Notes: generated by a model not told the origin, from the letters alone. Positions 1 to 9,677 are shown, counted from the stretch's first letter. The stretch is DNA of 54,477 nucleotides from Richelia sp. CSU_2_1 (GCA_012034575.1 JAAUPF010000020.1:1-54477), one strand, 5' to 3'. A program made the numbers and translations.

Positions 1-1
1 T

Positions 2-124
2 TCCATTTCATCTATGATCCCTGCTACTATTCCTAAATGGTCTAAATTTACGATATTTATAGCTTCAGATGGCTTTTTCATAGTTTTTATAGTTGCTCTA
101 CTTGCACTAATCATTATACCTTAA
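2..124 (+). CDS. C-terminal end of a small membrane protein (partial)
   Basis: An open frame enters from the window edge and stops at TAA 122-124, leaving 40 residues. The end is strongly hydrophobic (a run of F, I, V, A and L over about 18 residues), so it is probably a C-terminal transmembrane helix. A perfect terminator hairpin begins two bases after the stop, which supports a genuine gene end. The family cannot be told from this fragment. Confidence 0.5.
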   Translation, partial: SISSMIPATIPKWSKFTIFIASDGFFIVFIVALLALIIIP

Positions 125-125
125 A

Positions 126-162
126 AAACCTCAAATGATTGCATAGCAATCATTTGAGGTTT
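126..162. terminator. Bidirectional rho-independent terminator
   Basis: A perfect 17-bp stem (126-142 with 146-162) closes a 3-nt loop. A-rich and T-rich flanks give a T-run on both strands: four Ts on plus and six on minus. It sits between the plus-strand partial gene and the minus-strand ribosomal block ending with prfA, so it probably ends transcription from both sides. Confidence 0.85.
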
Positions 163-424
163 TGACAATTCTGAATCTCTTTGAAATTAAATTCGATCGA
201 ATATCTGCGGAATGTGGGTTACTACCTAATCGCGATCGAAAGACTCTCACATCCATTGCAGAGAAATCATCCTACAGTACGACCTCGAACATTTCAAGTA
301 TCCAGTGGCGATGATCGCCGATGCAATTTGGGAAGCCCTACTCAACCATATCTCCCACCTCACCAGGGAACTCAGGCTCAGCAAACAGTGCGCCTAGTTC
401 CCCATACACAATTTATCAAATTTG
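163..424. other. Gene-free stretch with a possible gene relic
   Basis: No convincing gene. The plus frame 230-397 is open for about 55 codons and reads like real protein, with a stretch ending DAIWEALLNH, but it has no start codon ahead of it and a stop directly upstream. It may be the 3' remnant of a lost gene. A competing 84-codon frame (181-435) has protein-unlike composition. Confidence 0.3.
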
Positions 425-1519
425 TCAAGCAGTAGAAGCAGCCAACTCAGCCAAACGTTCCTGTTGGTCCTGAGAAATGCAAGTCTGAATAATCCCCTCA
501 ATATCACCTTCCAAAACAGTATTGAGTGAAAAATTTTCCCCCAAACGGTGGTCGGTCGCCCGATTATCCTTATAGTTGTAAGTGCGGATTTTCTCCGATC
601 GCGAGCCAGTACCAACCTGAGCCAAACGCCGCGACTTCACCTCATCCTGCTGTTCCCGCAACTTCATTTCGTAGAGCTTAGCCCGCAAAATCTGCATCGC
701 CCGCTCCTTATTCTGCAACTGACTGCGCTCTTCAGTACAGAAAATCCGAATCCCCGTCGGCTTGTGAAACAAATCCGCAGCAGTTTCCACCTTGTTCACA
801 TTTTGACCGCCAGCACCGCCCGATCGAGCCGTACTCATCTCAATATCCTTGGGATCGATGTGAATCTCCACATCATCAACCTCCGGCATTACAGCCACCG
901 TCGCCGTCGAAGTGTGGACTCGCCCACCAGCTTCAGTTACAGGCACTCGCTGCACCCGATGCACCCCAGCTTCAAACTTCAGCTTGCTGTAAACGCTGTC
1001 GCCCGTAACTTCCAGAATTACTTCTTTAAAGCCGCCCATTTCTGCCAGCGATTCGCTCACCAACTTCACTTGCCAGCCTTGAGTTTGAGCGTAACGAGTA
1101 TACAGTCGCAGCAAATCTCCCGCCCAAATACTGGCTTCATCTCCACCAGTACCCGCGCGAATTTCTAACATGATATTCTTGTCGTCATTCGGATCGCGAG
1201 GCAGCAATAAAACCTTCAAACGGCTTTCTAAATTCTCCAATTTTGACTCAAGTTCTTCTACTTCCAGATCCGCCATTTCTTGCAATTCTCGATCGCCCGC
1301 AGCCTCTTTCAACACCTGTTTGGCACCCACCAAATCGTCCTGAGTGCTTTTCCACAAGTTAAAAGTATCGACCACTTCTTCCAAGGACGATCGAGCTTTT
1401 GCTACTCGTTGAAACTCTTGATTGTCCCTAGCAACATCCGGGTCAGCCATGCGCCGAGTCAACTCATTAAAAGTTTGCTCCACCGACTTCAATTTATCCA
1501 GCAAATAAGATTCAGCCAT
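425..1519 (-). CDS. prfA: Peptide chain release factor 1
   Basis: Cytosolic class I release factor, 364 aa (normal length about 360). It reads UAA/UAG stop codons and triggers peptidyl-tRNA hydrolysis. The catalytic GGQ is at residues 237-239. The stop-recognition tripeptide is PVT (193-195), the RF1-type PxT rather than the SPF of RF2. GAGGA about ten bases before the ATG supports the start. It is the last gene of the ribosomal block, after rpmE, as usual in cyanobacteria, and transcription probably ends at the hairpin at 126-162. Confidence 0.97.
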   Translation of the reverse strand: MAESYLLDKLKSVEQTFNELTRRMADPDVARDNQEFQRVAKARSSLEEVVDTFNLWKSTQDDLVGAKQVLKEAAGDRELQEMADLEVEELESKLENLESRLKVLLLPRDPNDDKNIMLEIRAGTGGDEASIWAGDLLRLYTRYAQTQGWQVKLVSESLAEMGGFKEVILEVTGDSVYSKLKFEAGVHRVQRVPVTEAGGRVHTSTATVAVMPEVDDVEIHIDPKDIEMSTARSGGAGGQNVNKVETAADLFHKPTGIRIFCTEERSQLQNKERAMQILRAKLYEMKLREQQDEVKSRRLAQVGTGSRSEKIRTYNYKDNRATDHRLGENFSLNTVLEGDIEGIIQTCISQDQQERLAELAASTA

Positions 1520-1536
1520 TGTCAGTTGTCCTCAAC

Positions 1537-1578
1537 TAGATTTTAGATTTTAGATTTTAGATTTTAGATCTTAGATTT
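1537..1578. repeat. Heptanucleotide repeat (TTTAGAT)n
   Basis: About five to six tandem copies of a 7-nt unit lie in the rpmE-prfA gap, 18 bp upstream of the prfA start. Confidence 0.9.
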
Positions 1579-1744
1579 GAAGAGCAGTTAGAGTGCAATT
1601 TTTCTTGGGATAAAGTCGATCGAACTCAATTACGAACTTGTAAATCTTCAACCTAAAATCTCAAATCCGAGGGGAATAAGTTGTCGCCAGAAATGTCGCG
1701 AGAAAAAACTACTCCCAACAAACTGCGGACAAATGACAATCCGG

Positions 1745-2050
1745 CTACTTTTTCTTTTTGCCTTTAGCAGCTTTACCCTCAGCTTTAGGAGCCTCCATTT
1801 TGATCGGTCCAACATTAGTAGCATCTGCTTTCGGCATTTCTACTTCCGTCATGCCGTACTTCCGCATGAAGCGTTCCACGCGACCTTCAGTATCAATAAT
1901 CTTCTGAGTGCCAGTATAAAAAGGATGATTTCCCGACCACACATCAACCTGCAGTTGAGGCTTAGTCGAACCCACAGTCATCACCAGTTCACCATTGCAG
2001 TAAACCTTAGCTTCTGGATACCACTCAGGATGAATTCCAGCCTTTGCCAT
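1745..2050 (-). CDS. rpmE: 50S ribosomal protein L31
   Basis: Large-subunit protein, 101 aa from the ATG at 2050. That start has GGGAG upstream and gives the family N-terminus MAKAGIHPEW. The frame stays open to 2206, but the extra 52 residues do not look like L31. Only one cysteine (in VYCNGE) of the zinc-type L31 set is present, so this is the non-zinc form usual in cyanobacteria as I recall them. The C-terminal tail is rich in K, A and P and ends KGKKKK, longer than bacterial L31 of about 70-80 aa. It lies between rpsI and prfA. Confidence 0.92.
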   Translation of the reverse strand: MAKAGIHPEWYPEAKVYCNGELVMTVGSTKPQLQVDVWSGNHPFYTGTQKIIDTEGRVERFMRKYGMTEVEMPKADATNVGPIKMEAPKAEGKAAKGKKKK

Positions 2051-2278
2051 TGTTTTTAACTCCCTAATTTTTGACTCTACAACCATTTTAGCTGTTCCCG
2101 GACTTGCGCACCAACAACAGCCGTAATTTGTTTTGAAATCCGCCTTATTGTTGAAGAGGGGGAGAGAGGGAGAGAGGAACGGGGAGAAATTAGTGACTGA
2201 GTTCAAAAATTAGAATAGTAAACCCAGATTTACGATCGCAAATAAACTTTGAAAAAAGGAGGATGGAATTGAGAAAAT

Positions 2279-2342
2279 TTTTCCTTCTTCCCTCTTCCTT
2301 CTTCCCTCTTCCTTCTTCCTTCTTCCCTCTTCCTTCTTCCTT
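2279..2342. repeat. Pyrimidine heptad tract just past the rpsI stop
   Basis: The plus strand alternates CTTCTTC and CCTCTTC 7-mers for about 60 bp. In rpsI orientation this is a purine-only GAAGGAA-type run starting right after the stop codon. It contains Shine-Dalgarno-like words with no start codon close by. Confidence 0.9.
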
Positions 2343-2345
2343 CGA

Positions 2346-2759
2346 TTACCGTTTCGAGTATTGAGGAGCCTTCCGAGCTTTCCGCAAACCGTACTTTTTC
2401 CGTTCTTTAGCCCGCGGGTCGCGAGTCAAATACCCTTCGATTTTGAGGGGTTTGCGGTTGTCTGGATCTAATTCGCACAGAGCTCTAGCCACGCCCAAAC
2501 GAATCGAATCTGCTTGACCGGTCAGCCCGCCACCTTCAACTTTCACCAAAATATCGTACTCATTTTCCAGGCCCAAAGTTTCCAGAGGGGCTTTAGCTAG
2601 GGACAAATAAGCAGGGTTAAATTGCAGGTACAAATTCCCATCTTTGCCGTTAATCGTCAGCGTTCCATTACCTGGAACCAAGCGCACCCGCGCTACCGAA
2701 CACTTGCGGCGGCCGGTACCCCAGTAGACGGCGCGGCCGGATGTATCTGTTGCTTGCAT
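2346..2759 (-). CDS. rpsI: 30S ribosomal protein S9
   Basis: Small-subunit protein, 137 aa (usual about 130-137). It has the family [16 protein letters not shown] start region and the invariant C-terminal SKR tail that reaches the P-site tRNA. Its ATG overlaps the rplM stop by one base (TAATG), so S13p/S9p translation is likely coupled to rplM. rplM-rpsI pairing is conserved across bacteria. Confidence 0.97.
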   Translation of the reverse strand: MQATDTSGRAVYWGTGRRKCSVARVRLVPGNGTLTINGKDGNLYLQFNPAYLSLAKAPLETLGLENEYDILVKVEGGGLTGQADSIRLGVARALCELDPDNRKPLKIEGYLTRDPRAKERKKYGLRKARKAPQYSKR

Positions 2760-3214
2760 TATTTATTTCCTCCCGGAATCGTATTAACAATTAACTGTTC
2801 GGGTTTTTGAGCTTGGTGCGGGTGGTCGGGGCCAGCGTACACCTTCAGTTTGGTAAACAGTTGTCTGCCCAAAGAATTGTGGGGCAGCATTCCGCGCACG
2901 GCTTCTTCAACTATTCTTTCGGGCAAACGCGCTTGCAGTTTGGCAAAAGTTTCTGTTTTCATCCCGCCCGGTCTGCCGGAGTGGCGGCGGTAGATTTTTT
3001 GGCTGCGTTTTTTGCCGGTGACAGCAATTTTTTCAGCATTGATGACAATTACGAAGTCACCGGTATCGAGGTGGGGAGTGTAAGTCGGCTTATTTTTTCC
3101 CCGGAGGCACATGGTAATTTCCGTTGCCAGACGGCCGAGCCTTTGGTCGGCGGCATCGACCACGTACCACTTGCGGTCGATCGAATCTTGAGTAGGAACG
3201 TATGATTTATTCAT
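2759..3214 (-). CDS. rplM: 50S ribosomal protein L13
   Basis: 151-aa large-subunit assembly protein with the typical [17 protein letters not shown] start and a central [12 protein letters not shown] segment. There is no Shine-Dalgarno: the bases right before the ATG are TTACCAA heptads. It is co-directional with truA upstream and overlaps rpsI downstream by one base. Confidence 0.97.
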   Translation of the reverse strand: MNKSYVPTQDSIDRKWYVVDAADQRLGRLATEITMCLRGKNKPTYTPHLDTGDFVIVINAEKIAVTGKKRSQKIYRRHSGRPGGMKTETFAKLQARLPERIVEEAVRGMLPHNSLGRQLFTKLKVYAGPDHPHQAQKPEQLIVNTIPGGNK

Positions 3215-3250
3215 TGGTAATTGGTAATTGGTAATTGGTAATTGGTAATT
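3213..3250. repeat. (TTGGTAA)n heptads abutting the rplM start
   Basis: About five tandem units touch the rplM start codon, filling the position of a ribosome binding site. On the gene strand they read TTACCAA. Confidence 0.92.
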
Positions 3251-3294
3251 GCTAAATGCTGGTGTAGAAACTATTAGCTATTAGCCATTAGCCG

Positions 3295-4134
3295 TCAACC
3301 AAAAATAAACTTGGGCCCAGTGTCGTACCAGACATCTGGAGAAAAGGGAAAATCTTGATAGCCAACCCGCAGCAAGCACAAACCGCAAGCAGGGGCGGCG
3401 TATTTTACCACATCTCGGCGTTCGTTAACCCAGATATCTGTGAAACTGTCGATCGCCCTTTCCCCGCGACCCACCTGCACCAGCAACCCCACCAGCAGCC
3501 GCATCATCCCGTACAGAAACCCGCTCGCCTGAACTTCGATATAAACCAAAGGCCCGGAACGCTGGCACTCGGCGGCTTGCACGTCCACCCATGAATGGGG
3601 GCGGGCAGATCCCGCGCGGTGAAAAGCAGCCAGGTGATGCCGCCCGATGAGCGGTGTCAAAGCTGCTTGAATTTTTGATTCATCTACCGGCGCGTGATAG
3701 CAGTGCCAAGCCAAAGGACGCACGAATAGATTGGGGATCGGGTCAGTATAAAGGGTGTAGCGATAGCGCCGCCAACTGGCAGAGAACCGAGCGTGCCAGG
3801 TAGGTGCTACCTTTGCCGAAGCTCGAATTAAAATATCTTTTGCCAGTCGAGAGTTGAGAACATCTGCCCAGCGGTGAGCCGGTATCGGGCCGTCAGCGTC
3901 GAAATGGGCTACTTGAGCGGCGGCGTGAACTCCCGCATCAGTTCTCCCGGCCGCGTGCAGCGTTACCGGGCGTTTCAGGACGATCGAAATTGCTGTTTCA
4001 ATCTCTTCTTGTACTGTACGCTGGTTCGGCTGTCGCTGCCAACCGTGAAAGTTAGTGCCGAGGTACTGAATGACTAAAGCAACGCGCTGGATCGATTTTG
4101 GATTTTCGATTTCAGATTCGGGATTGTCAGTCAT
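3295..4134 (-). CDS. truA: tRNA pseudouridine(38-40) synthase
   Basis: 279 aa. It isomerises U38-U40 in the tRNA anticodon arm. The catalytic aspartate is D66 in GRTDAGVHA, and HGWQRQ at about 30-35 is the conserved N-terminal motif. The first about 15 residues (MTDNPESEIENPKS) are encoded by the same GATTTTGGATTTTCG-like simple sequence that fills nearby intergenic gaps, so they look like a recent extension of the reading frame. The core fold starts near residue 16. The gene lies between rplQ and rplM, the normal cyanobacterial place. Confidence 0.95.
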   Translation of the reverse strand: MTDNPESEIENPKSIQRVALVIQYLGTNFHGWQRQPNQRTVQEEIETAISIVLKRPVTLHAAGRTDAGVHAAAQVAHFDADGPIPAHRWADVLNSRLAKDILIRASAKVAPTWHARFSASWRRYRYTLYTDPIPNLFVRPLAWHCYHAPVDESKIQAALTPLIGRHHLAAFHRAGSARPHSWVDVQAAECQRSGPLVYIEVQASGFLYGMMRLLVGLLVQVGRGERAIDSFTDIWVNERRDVVKYAAPACGLCLLRVGYQDFPFSPDVWYDTGPKFIFG

Positions 4135-4163
4135 AAATCAAAAATCTCCAATCCAAATATCAA

Positions 4164-4514
4164 TTAAACCAATTCGACGATCGCCATTTCAGAATTGTCT
4201 CCTTGGCGGGGGACGGTACGCACGATGCGGGTGTAGCCGCCCTTGCGGGAACCGTACCGTTCTTTTGCTCCTTCAAACAAGGCGTGTACTAGCTGTTTGT
4301 CGTAGATATAGCCCATAGCTTGGCGGCGGGCGGCCAAGGAGCCATCTTTTGCTAGAGTGATCATTCTGTCCGCCTCCGATCGCAGCGCTTTAGCCCGAGC
4401 GAGAGTGGTAGTGATTTTACCGTGGCGGATTAATTCGGTAGTCAGCGAGCGCAGCAGGGCGCGACGCTGGTCAGCCGGTTTGCTTAGTTGGGGAACGCGA
4501 CAGCGGTGACGCAT
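4164..4514 (-). CDS. rplQ: 50S ribosomal protein L17
   Basis: 116 aa, the short bacterial form. It starts [20 protein letters not shown], the family signature, and ends at the conserved [12 protein letters not shown] C-terminus. It follows rpoA as in nearly all bacteria. No Shine-Dalgarno is visible; TTACCAA heptads occupy that position. Confidence 0.97.
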   Translation of the reverse strand: MRHRCRVPQLSKPADQRRALLRSLTTELIRHGKITTTLARAKALRSEADRMITLAKDGSLAARRQAMGYIYDKQLVHALFEGAKERYGSRKGGYTRIVRTVPRQGDNSEMAIVELV

Positions 4515-4515
4515 A

Positions 4516-4559
4516 GTAATTGGTAATTGGTAATTGGTAATTGGTAATTGGGAATTGGG
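4516..4559. repeat. (TTGGTAA)n heptads abutting the rplQ start
   Basis: About six units, the last ones degenerate (GGAATTGGGA), lie directly upstream of the rplQ ATG. Confidence 0.92.
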
Positions 4560-4631
4560 ATTGGCAATCGGCGATTTTGAGTTCGCTACCGATTGCCCCT
4601 TCCCTAGTTTCTCTAGCCCGTTACCCTGGGA

Positions 4632-5570
4632 TTAACTTTTCGCTTTTTCCTGCGGCAGGGTAATGCCCAAACGCTTTTGCAAAGCTTCAATCACTTCTTC
4701 AGCGGACTTCTGCCCGAAGTTTTTGATCTCGAGCAAATCTTCTTGGGTATAATCCAATAAGTCTGCAACTGAGTTGATCTGCGCCCGCTTAAGACAGTTG
4801 TAAGCCCGAACTGACAACTGCAATTCTTCTATAGGAATCTGGCTTGTCGGATCTGTCTGGCCTGCATCCAGAGGTGTCACGCTGTCCGTGATGTCTTTCA
4901 GAGGAGCAAACAAATCTACCAAAATGTGGGCTGCTTGAGTTAGAGATTCTTGGGGCGTCAAGCTCCCATCCGTCCAGATTTCCATAATCAGTCTGTCTTT
5001 CTCCAGAGAGCCGCCTACCCGAGCGTCTTCAACGGTGTAGTTGACTTTGCGTATGGGCATAAAAATAGCGTCAATTTGGAGAAAGTCTAAAGCCGAACCC
5101 TCATCGCGCGATCGGTCTACGGCTCGGTATCCTACCCCTTTTTCAATTCTGAATTCCATCTCCAGAACTGACCCAGGCGAGAGAGTAGCAATATACTGAG
5201 ATCGATCGACCACTTCTACCTCAGAGGGTAAATCGAATCTATCGGCCGTCACAGTTGCCGGCCCTTCGATCCGCAGCCTGCCGATTTGCGGCTGCGAGGA
5301 ATGGCTTTTGAGAACGACCTCTTTCATGTTCAGCAGGATTTCTATAACATCTTCCCGCACGCCTTCGATCGTGGCAAACTCGTGATTGACACCCGCGATG
5401 CGAACAGAAGTTACCGCCGTTCCTTCTAAATTTGACAGCAGAACTCGCCTCAGCGCATTCCCCACAGTCGTTCCCTGACCGCGATCTAGCGGTTCGAGGA
5501 CAAATTTTCCGTACTGACTCCGGTCTTTGTCAGTGTTAGATTCTATACATTCAATTTGAAACTGCGCCAC
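4632..5570 (-). CDS. rpoA: DNA-directed RNA polymerase subunit alpha
   Basis: 312 aa with both domains. The N-terminal assembly domain spans about residues 1-230, with GQGTTVGNALRRVLLSNLEG near 31-50. A linker and the helix-hairpin-helix C-terminal domain (about 245-305, NSVADLLDYT..FGQKSAEEV) follow; the latter binds UP elements and activators. The start is GTG, supported by a strong GGGAGGT about seven bases upstream. The order rpsK-rpoA-rplQ is the classic alpha operon. Confidence 0.98.
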   Translation of the reverse strand: MAQFQIECIESNTDKDRSQYGKFVLEPLDRGQGTTVGNALRRVLLSNLEGTAVTSVRIAGVNHEFATIEGVREDVIEILLNMKEVVLKSHSSQPQIGRLRIEGPATVTADRFDLPSEVEVVDRSQYIATLSPGSVLEMEFRIEKGVGYRAVDRSRDEGSALDFLQIDAIFMPIRKVNYTVEDARVGGSLEKDRLIMEIWTDGSLTPQESLTQAAHILVDLFAPLKDITDSVTPLDAGQTDPTSQIPIEELQLSVRAYNCLKRAQINSVADLLDYTQEDLLEIKNFGQKSAEEVIEALQKRLGITLPQEKAKS

Positions 5571-5595
5571 GGAGTGACCTCCCTCTTTTCCACTT

Positions 5596-5740
5596 TAGAT
5601 TTTGGATTTTGGATTTTAGATTGCAGAGCATACTCCTGAATGGATTTTGGATTTTGGATGCGTGGGGGAACAATTGAAACCAGTATTTTTTGGCTCCAAT
5701 CTGCTGACCGCTATCCAAAATCTAAAATCTAAAATCTCAA
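5596..5740. repeat. TTTTGGA / TTTAGAT heptads in the rpsK-rpoA gap
   Basis: The 176-bp gap holds three runs of the T-rich heptads: 5596-5623, 5641-5659 and, as the complement AAAATCT, about 5716-5740. The last run is inverted relative to the first two, so the gap could fold back on itself. Confidence 0.75.
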
Positions 5741-5746
5741 ATCGTT

Positions 5747-6148
5747 CTAGACTCTACGCCGCTTGGGAGGGCGACAGCCATTGTGAGGAATGGGGGTGAC
5801 ATCTCTAATCAGAGTGATTTCCAATCCAGCCCCTTGCAGCGCGCGGATCGCAGTTTCTCGACCCGCTCCCGGTCCGCTAACCATAACTTCGATTTGGCGC
5901 ATTCCTTGGTCGTTGGCCCGGCGGGCGGCACTTTCGGCTGCGGTTTGAGCGGCGAAGGGAGTTCCCTTTTTCGCTCCTTTAAAACCGCTCGAACCCGCTG
6001 ACGCCCAGGAAATTACCTCGCCGTTCAGGTCGGTAATCGTGACGATCGTGTTGTTAAAGGTAGACTGGATGTAGCCTACCCCATTCGGTACGTTACGTTT
6101 CTGCTTTTTTGCACCAGATTTCTTGCCTGTTTGTTGTCGTGGCGGCAT
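5747..6148 (-). CDS. rpsK: 30S ribosomal protein S11
   Basis: 133 aa (typical 129-131). It has the S11 core with [22 protein letters not shown] and the C-terminal [15 protein letters not shown] signature. It contacts mRNA and S7 at the platform of the 30S subunit. It lies 102 bp after rpsM. Confidence 0.97.
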   Translation of the reverse strand: MPPRQQTGKKSGAKKQKRNVPNGVGYIQSTFNNTIVTITDLNGEVISWASAGSSGFKGAKKGTPFAAQTAAESAARRANDQGMRQIEVMVSGPGAGRETAIRALQGAGLEITLIRDVTPIPHNGCRPPKRRRV

Positions 6149-6250
6149 ATTAGTCTCTTTATCGTTTTCATTGAATTACTCTCCCCAAAGGTGGGGAAAC
6201 AGCCGGCAGGAGCGTAAATTTCCTGCGTATTGCTGTTGTTTCTTGGGCTG

Positions 6251-6634
6251 TTATTTCTTGGACGGTGCTTTTTTCTTGCCCGCAACAGTCCGGCGCACGC
6301 CCCGGCGAGTTCTGGCATTGGTACGGGTTCGCTGACCCCGCACCGGCAAGCCCAACCGGTGACGGCGACCCCGGTAAGTCCCGATATCCATCAGGCGCTT
6401 GATGTTCATTGACTCCCAGCGCCGGAGGTCTCCTTCTATCTGGTAGGTACTCTCTACGTGAGCCCGCAAAGCAGCCACGTCTGCTTCGCTTAAATCCTTG
6501 ACGCGAGTGTCAGGATTGACGCCTGTTGCAGCAATAATGTCTTGGGCTCGCGAGAGCCCAATTCCGTAAATGTATGTCAGACCTATTTCGACGCGCTTGT
6601 CGCGTGGAAGGTCTACCCCGGCAATCCGTGCCAC
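6251..6634 (-). CDS. rpsM: 30S ribosomal protein S13
   Basis: 127 aa, starting [19 protein letters not shown] as the family does, with the helix-two-turn-helix core and the basic [14 protein letters not shown] segment followed by a lysine tail. It forms intersubunit bridges at the 30S head. The start is GTG with GGGAG about ten bases upstream. It is preceded by rpmJ. Confidence 0.97.
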   Translation of the reverse strand: MARIAGVDLPRDKRVEIGLTYIYGIGLSRAQDIIAATGVNPDTRVKDLSEADVAALRAHVESTYQIEGDLRRWESMNIKRLMDIGTYRGRRHRLGLPVRGQRTRTNARTRRGVRRTVAGKKKAPSKK

Positions 6635-6721
6635 ACTTTTTGTCTCCCTAGTTTTCCTGTTTGGCTACAATGTTCAATTAAGCATTGCTCTTTGTGCGGC
6701 AATACCCAATTTTCCGGTTTT

Positions 6722-6835
6722 CTAACCCTGGCGCTGTTTGTGTTTGGGGTTAGTGCATATCACCATCACTCGACCTCGACGGCGGATGACGCGACATTTC
6801 TCGCAAATTTTTTTGACAGATGCTCTAACTTTCAT
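6722..6835 (-). CDS. rpmJ: 50S ribosomal protein L36
   Basis: 37 aa. It is a zinc-ribbon protein with the intact CCCH set C11, C14, C27 and H32. The start is ATG 6835 with AGGA a few bases upstream. The frame is open further (to 7027), but the added 64 residues are unlike L36. Gene order infA-rpmJ-rpsM is conserved. Confidence 0.95.
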   Translation of the reverse strand: MKVRASVKKICEKCRVIRRRGRVMVICTNPKHKQRQG

Positions 6836-7194
6836 CGTGATTCCTGCCTGGAGAACCCCGCCATACCGCAGGCTGGCGGTGGGAGGAAAGGCTGGGCAGG
6901 GTGTGGGCCTTTCCTCGATCGAACTGTATGAATTGCGGTTTTTTTCCTCAAGGAATCTGTTTGCACTCACTGACTTTGCTGGGGAAAGTTCGCCTGCTTT
7001 CAATGTTTTAGCTGTTGGTACTTTCACGGATGAGCGCCGGCTTGACTTCCTACGCTTGACTTCCTACGTCAGTGGGCGATCGGAACCCTTGAAGGCAACA
7101 CTACAAACGTAGCATTATAGCATAAATTAGACGCATTTTACCAAATTCTCTCTAATTAAACTTAGAATTAGTTTTGAGAAATTTTTATCTAAGC
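6836..7194. other. 359-bp infA-rpmJ spacer with repeats
   Basis: No gene is seen. It holds a 10-bp inverted repeat (6883-6892 with 6907-6916, 14-nt loop), which could form an RNA hairpin upstream of rpmJ, and a perfect 14-bp tandem duplication (GCTTGACTTCCTAC at 7040-7053 and 7054-7067). The rest is A/T rich with no clear promoter. Confidence 0.6.
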
Positions 7195-7419
7195 CTATTT
7201 TTTCCGAAGGCGATATGTAATCCTACCTTTGGTCAAGTCGTAGGGGGTTAATTCGACTTTGACCCGATCGCCCGGTAGGATTTTGATGTAGTTGCGGCGG
7301 ATCTTGCCAGAGATGTGAGCCAGGACGTTGAACCCGTTATCGAGGTCAACGCGAAACATCGCATTGGGCAGGGATTCCGTCACTGTCCCTTCCATTTCAA
7401 TTAAATCTTGCTTAGACAA
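7195..7419 (-). CDS. infA: Translation initiation factor IF-1
   Basis: 74 aa, the single S1/OB-fold domain that blocks the A site during initiation. It contains [16 protein letters not shown] and ends RITYRLRKK, as IF-1 does. The start codon is TTG with GAGGT about ten bases upstream; no ATG or GTG gives the family N-terminus MSKQDLIE. A rare start codon on an initiation factor could limit its synthesis (inference). Confidence 0.95.
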
Positions 7420-7792
7420 TTTGGTATTTACCTCAACTCTACATTTGATTAACTAGGAGTACCGCTCGATCGACACAGGTCAAACTATCACTGGGCTTTC
7501 CTACCGATCTCGATCGACTTAAAGACTCAACCAAGCGCTAAATTTAGCTTGAATCCAGTAAATTTGTGGCAATTAGTCTTGACCTCAATCCGGACAGCAG
7601 CCACCCTGACAAAATCTAATAGCACAAAAAGCTCCTAGTTAACATATCTTAGCAAAATTTATTGCGCTCACAGGCTCTCCCAAAGGCAGAATGTAAAAGG
7701 CATTTGTCAGAATTTAAACTTAATGAAGAATTTTTTCGGCTGGAAAATCTGACATTTTTGCTCGATACTCATCACTCGGGAAAGTTAGCATC
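7420..7792. other. 373-bp adk-infA spacer
   Basis: No gene, repeat array or clear promoter was recognised. It is long for this operon, so a separate infA promoter or an RNA processing site is possible, but nothing in the sequence shows it. Confidence 0.5.
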
Positions 7793-8368
7793 TCAAACTT
7801 GGCTGACCGCCAATTCTTGCTGCAGTTGCGCCGTAACTTCTGCCATCGATCGATCGCCATCAACCGCTACTAATTCATGGCGAGATCCGTAAAATGCAAT
7901 CAAAGGCTCAGTTTGCTCGCGGTAAACTTGCAACCGCCTGCGAATCGTCTCCTCATTGTCATCCTTGCGCCCCCGAGACAGCAGGCGAGTTACTAAAATG
8001 TCATCGGGCACGTCCAAATTGACAGCCTTCAGACCAGTATTAGCAGCCCCAGCACCGCTGAGTTCGTGCAGCAGTTTGTCCAAAAAAGTTGCCTGGGGGA
8101 CAGTGCGGGGAAAACCGTCCAGAATCCAGCCCGCCGCAGCATCGGGTTCCTTGAGGCGTTCCGCCACAATATCCATCAGCAACTCGTCAGGTACTAACTC
8201 TCCCTTGTCCATATAGGCTTGTGCCTTTTGGCCCAAGGCAGTTTGCGCCACCACGCAGGCGCGCAGGATGTCACCCGTCGAAATGTGGGGAATTTTCCAC
8301 AAAGCGGCCAAAATTTGAGCCTGAGTTCCTTTGCCCGCCCCTGGAGGCCCCATGAAAATAAATTGCAT
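7793..8368 (-). CDS. adk: Adenylate kinase
   Basis: 191 aa. It catalyses ATP + AMP to 2 ADP. The P-loop GPPGAGKGT is at residues 7-15, and STGDILR and the DGFPRT motif mark the AMP and lid regions. This is the short-lid form without zinc cysteines, usual in cyanobacteria. The start is 4 bp after the secY stop, so the two are probably translated from one message. Confidence 0.97.
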   Translation of the reverse strand: MQFIFMGPPGAGKGTQAQILAALWKIPHISTGDILRACVVAQTALGQKAQAYMDKGELVPDELLMDIVAERLKEPDAAAGWILDGFPRTVPQATFLDKLLHELSGAGAANTGLKAVNLDVPDDILVTRLLSRGRKDDNEETIRRRLQVYREQTEPLIAFYGSRHELVAVDGDRSMAEVTAQLQQELAVSQV

Positions 8369-8372
8369 TCGA

Positions 8373-9677
8373 TTACTTCACCATTCCTTCATATCGCTGG
8401 GAGATGACATAAGTTTGAATTTGCTTGGCAGTTTCGATCGCGACACCCACTAAAATTAATAGCGAAGTTGCGCCAAATCCTCTAAAAGTTTGCACTCCAA
8501 TCGCGCTTTCCACGGCCGTCGGCACAATTGCCACCAAACCGAGAAATATCGCTCCCAAGAAAGTCAACCTGTTCAAAACCCGCTCTACATAATCGCTGGT
8601 TTTTTGACCCGGACGAATCCCCGGAATGCTAGCGCCCATTTTCTTCAAATTCTGAGACATATCTACAGGGTTGATAATCAACGACGAGTAGAAATAGCTA
8701 AAGAACAAAATCAACACCAGATAAAACAGCGCGTAGGCCCAAGGCACCGATCCGTTCGGGTTCAAAATATTAGCTACTTGACCCAAAATCGGGTTGTTAG
8801 TAAACTGAGCCAGAGAAGCCGGCACAATTAACACAGCCGAAGCAAAAATAATCGGCATCACCCCGCCTTGATTCAACCGCAACGGCAAATAACTGCGGCT
8901 TTCCCGGTAAATCTTGCGACCGACTTGACGGCGGGCCGAAATGATCGGGATGCGGCGAGTACCTTCCTGAACGAAAACGATACCCACGATCGTGATCAAA
9001 AAGACTAGCAGCAAAACAACCACCCGACCGACGATCGCCCTGTCCCCGCTTTGAGCCAATTCAAAAGTTTGTCCCAAAGAGCGCGGCAGCACGGCCACAA
9101 TGTTGATAAAAATCAGCAGCGAAGCGCCATTGCCGATGCCCCGTTCCGTTACCAATTCCGACACCCACATGACAAACATCGACCCTGCCGTCAAAGCCAG
9201 AGCCGTTTCTGCTATAAATAAAGGCGTCGGAATTTGAGCAAAAGGGCTGACCCAAATTGCGATGCCGATACTGTTCAAGATCGCCCAGCCCAAAGAAACG
9301 TAGCGAGTAATCTGAGAAATCTTCCGCCTTCCCGCTTCTCCTTCATTCTTCTGCAAATCTTCCAAACTAGGCAAAGCCGCCGTTAAAAGTTGGACGATAA
9401 TTGAAGCATTAATGTAGGGTATAATCCCGAGGGCAAAAATCCCCAATGCTGAAAGCCCGCCTCCGGAAAACAGATCCAAAAAGCCGACTAAAGGGCTATT
9501 TTGAACGTTTTGGGAAAAGGCGACGCGATCGATGCCGGGGACTGGCAAGTGGACGCCCAGGCGCACTAAAATCAGTAAACCGATGGTTGCGAGGATGCGG
9601 CCCCGCAAACCCGCAGCTTGGGCCATCTGCAAGAAAGTCTCTTGTGCAGTTGGCGCTTTTTCTCTACTAACGTCCAT
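8373..9677 (-). CDS. secY: Protein translocase subunit SecY
   Basis: 434 aa, ten predicted membrane segments, the channel of the Sec translocon in plasma and thylakoid membranes. Seen in the sequence: GIDRVAFSQNVQ (plug region), the LGIIPYINASIIVQLL segment near 98-113, and the C-terminal RPGQKTSDYVERVLNRLTF. It sits between rplO and adk as in other cyanobacteria. Confidence 0.98.
   Translation of the reverse strand: MDVSREKAPTAQETFLQMAQAAGLRGRILATIGLLILVRLGVHLPVPGIDRVAFSQNVQNSPLVGFLDLFSGGGLSALGIFALGIIPYINASIIVQLLTAALPSLEDLQKNEGEAGRRKISQITRYVSLGWAILNSIGIAIWVSPFAQIPTPLFIAETALALTAGSMFVMWVSELVTERGIGNGASLLIFINIVAVLPRSLGQTFELAQSGDRAIVGRVVVLLLVFLITIVGIVFVQEGTRRIPIISARRQVGRKIYRESRSYLPLRLNQGGVMPIIFASAVLIVPASLAQFTNNPILGQVANILNPNGSVPWAYALFYLVLILFFSYFYSSLIINPVDMSQNLKKMGASIPGIRPGQKTSDYVERVLNRLTFLGAIFLGLVAIVPTAVESAIGVQTFRGFGATSLLILVGVAIETAKQIQTYVISQRYEGMVK

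Noticed and set aside
181..435. 84-codon plus-strand frame at the window start
   Set aside because: No protein-like pattern, and a different frame (230-397) over the same bases looks more like real coding sequence.
548..1168. 206-codon plus-strand frame opposite prfA
   Set aside because: Antisense shadow of prfA; composition is unlike protein (S, R, H, L excess) and the minus frame is an unmistakable release factor.
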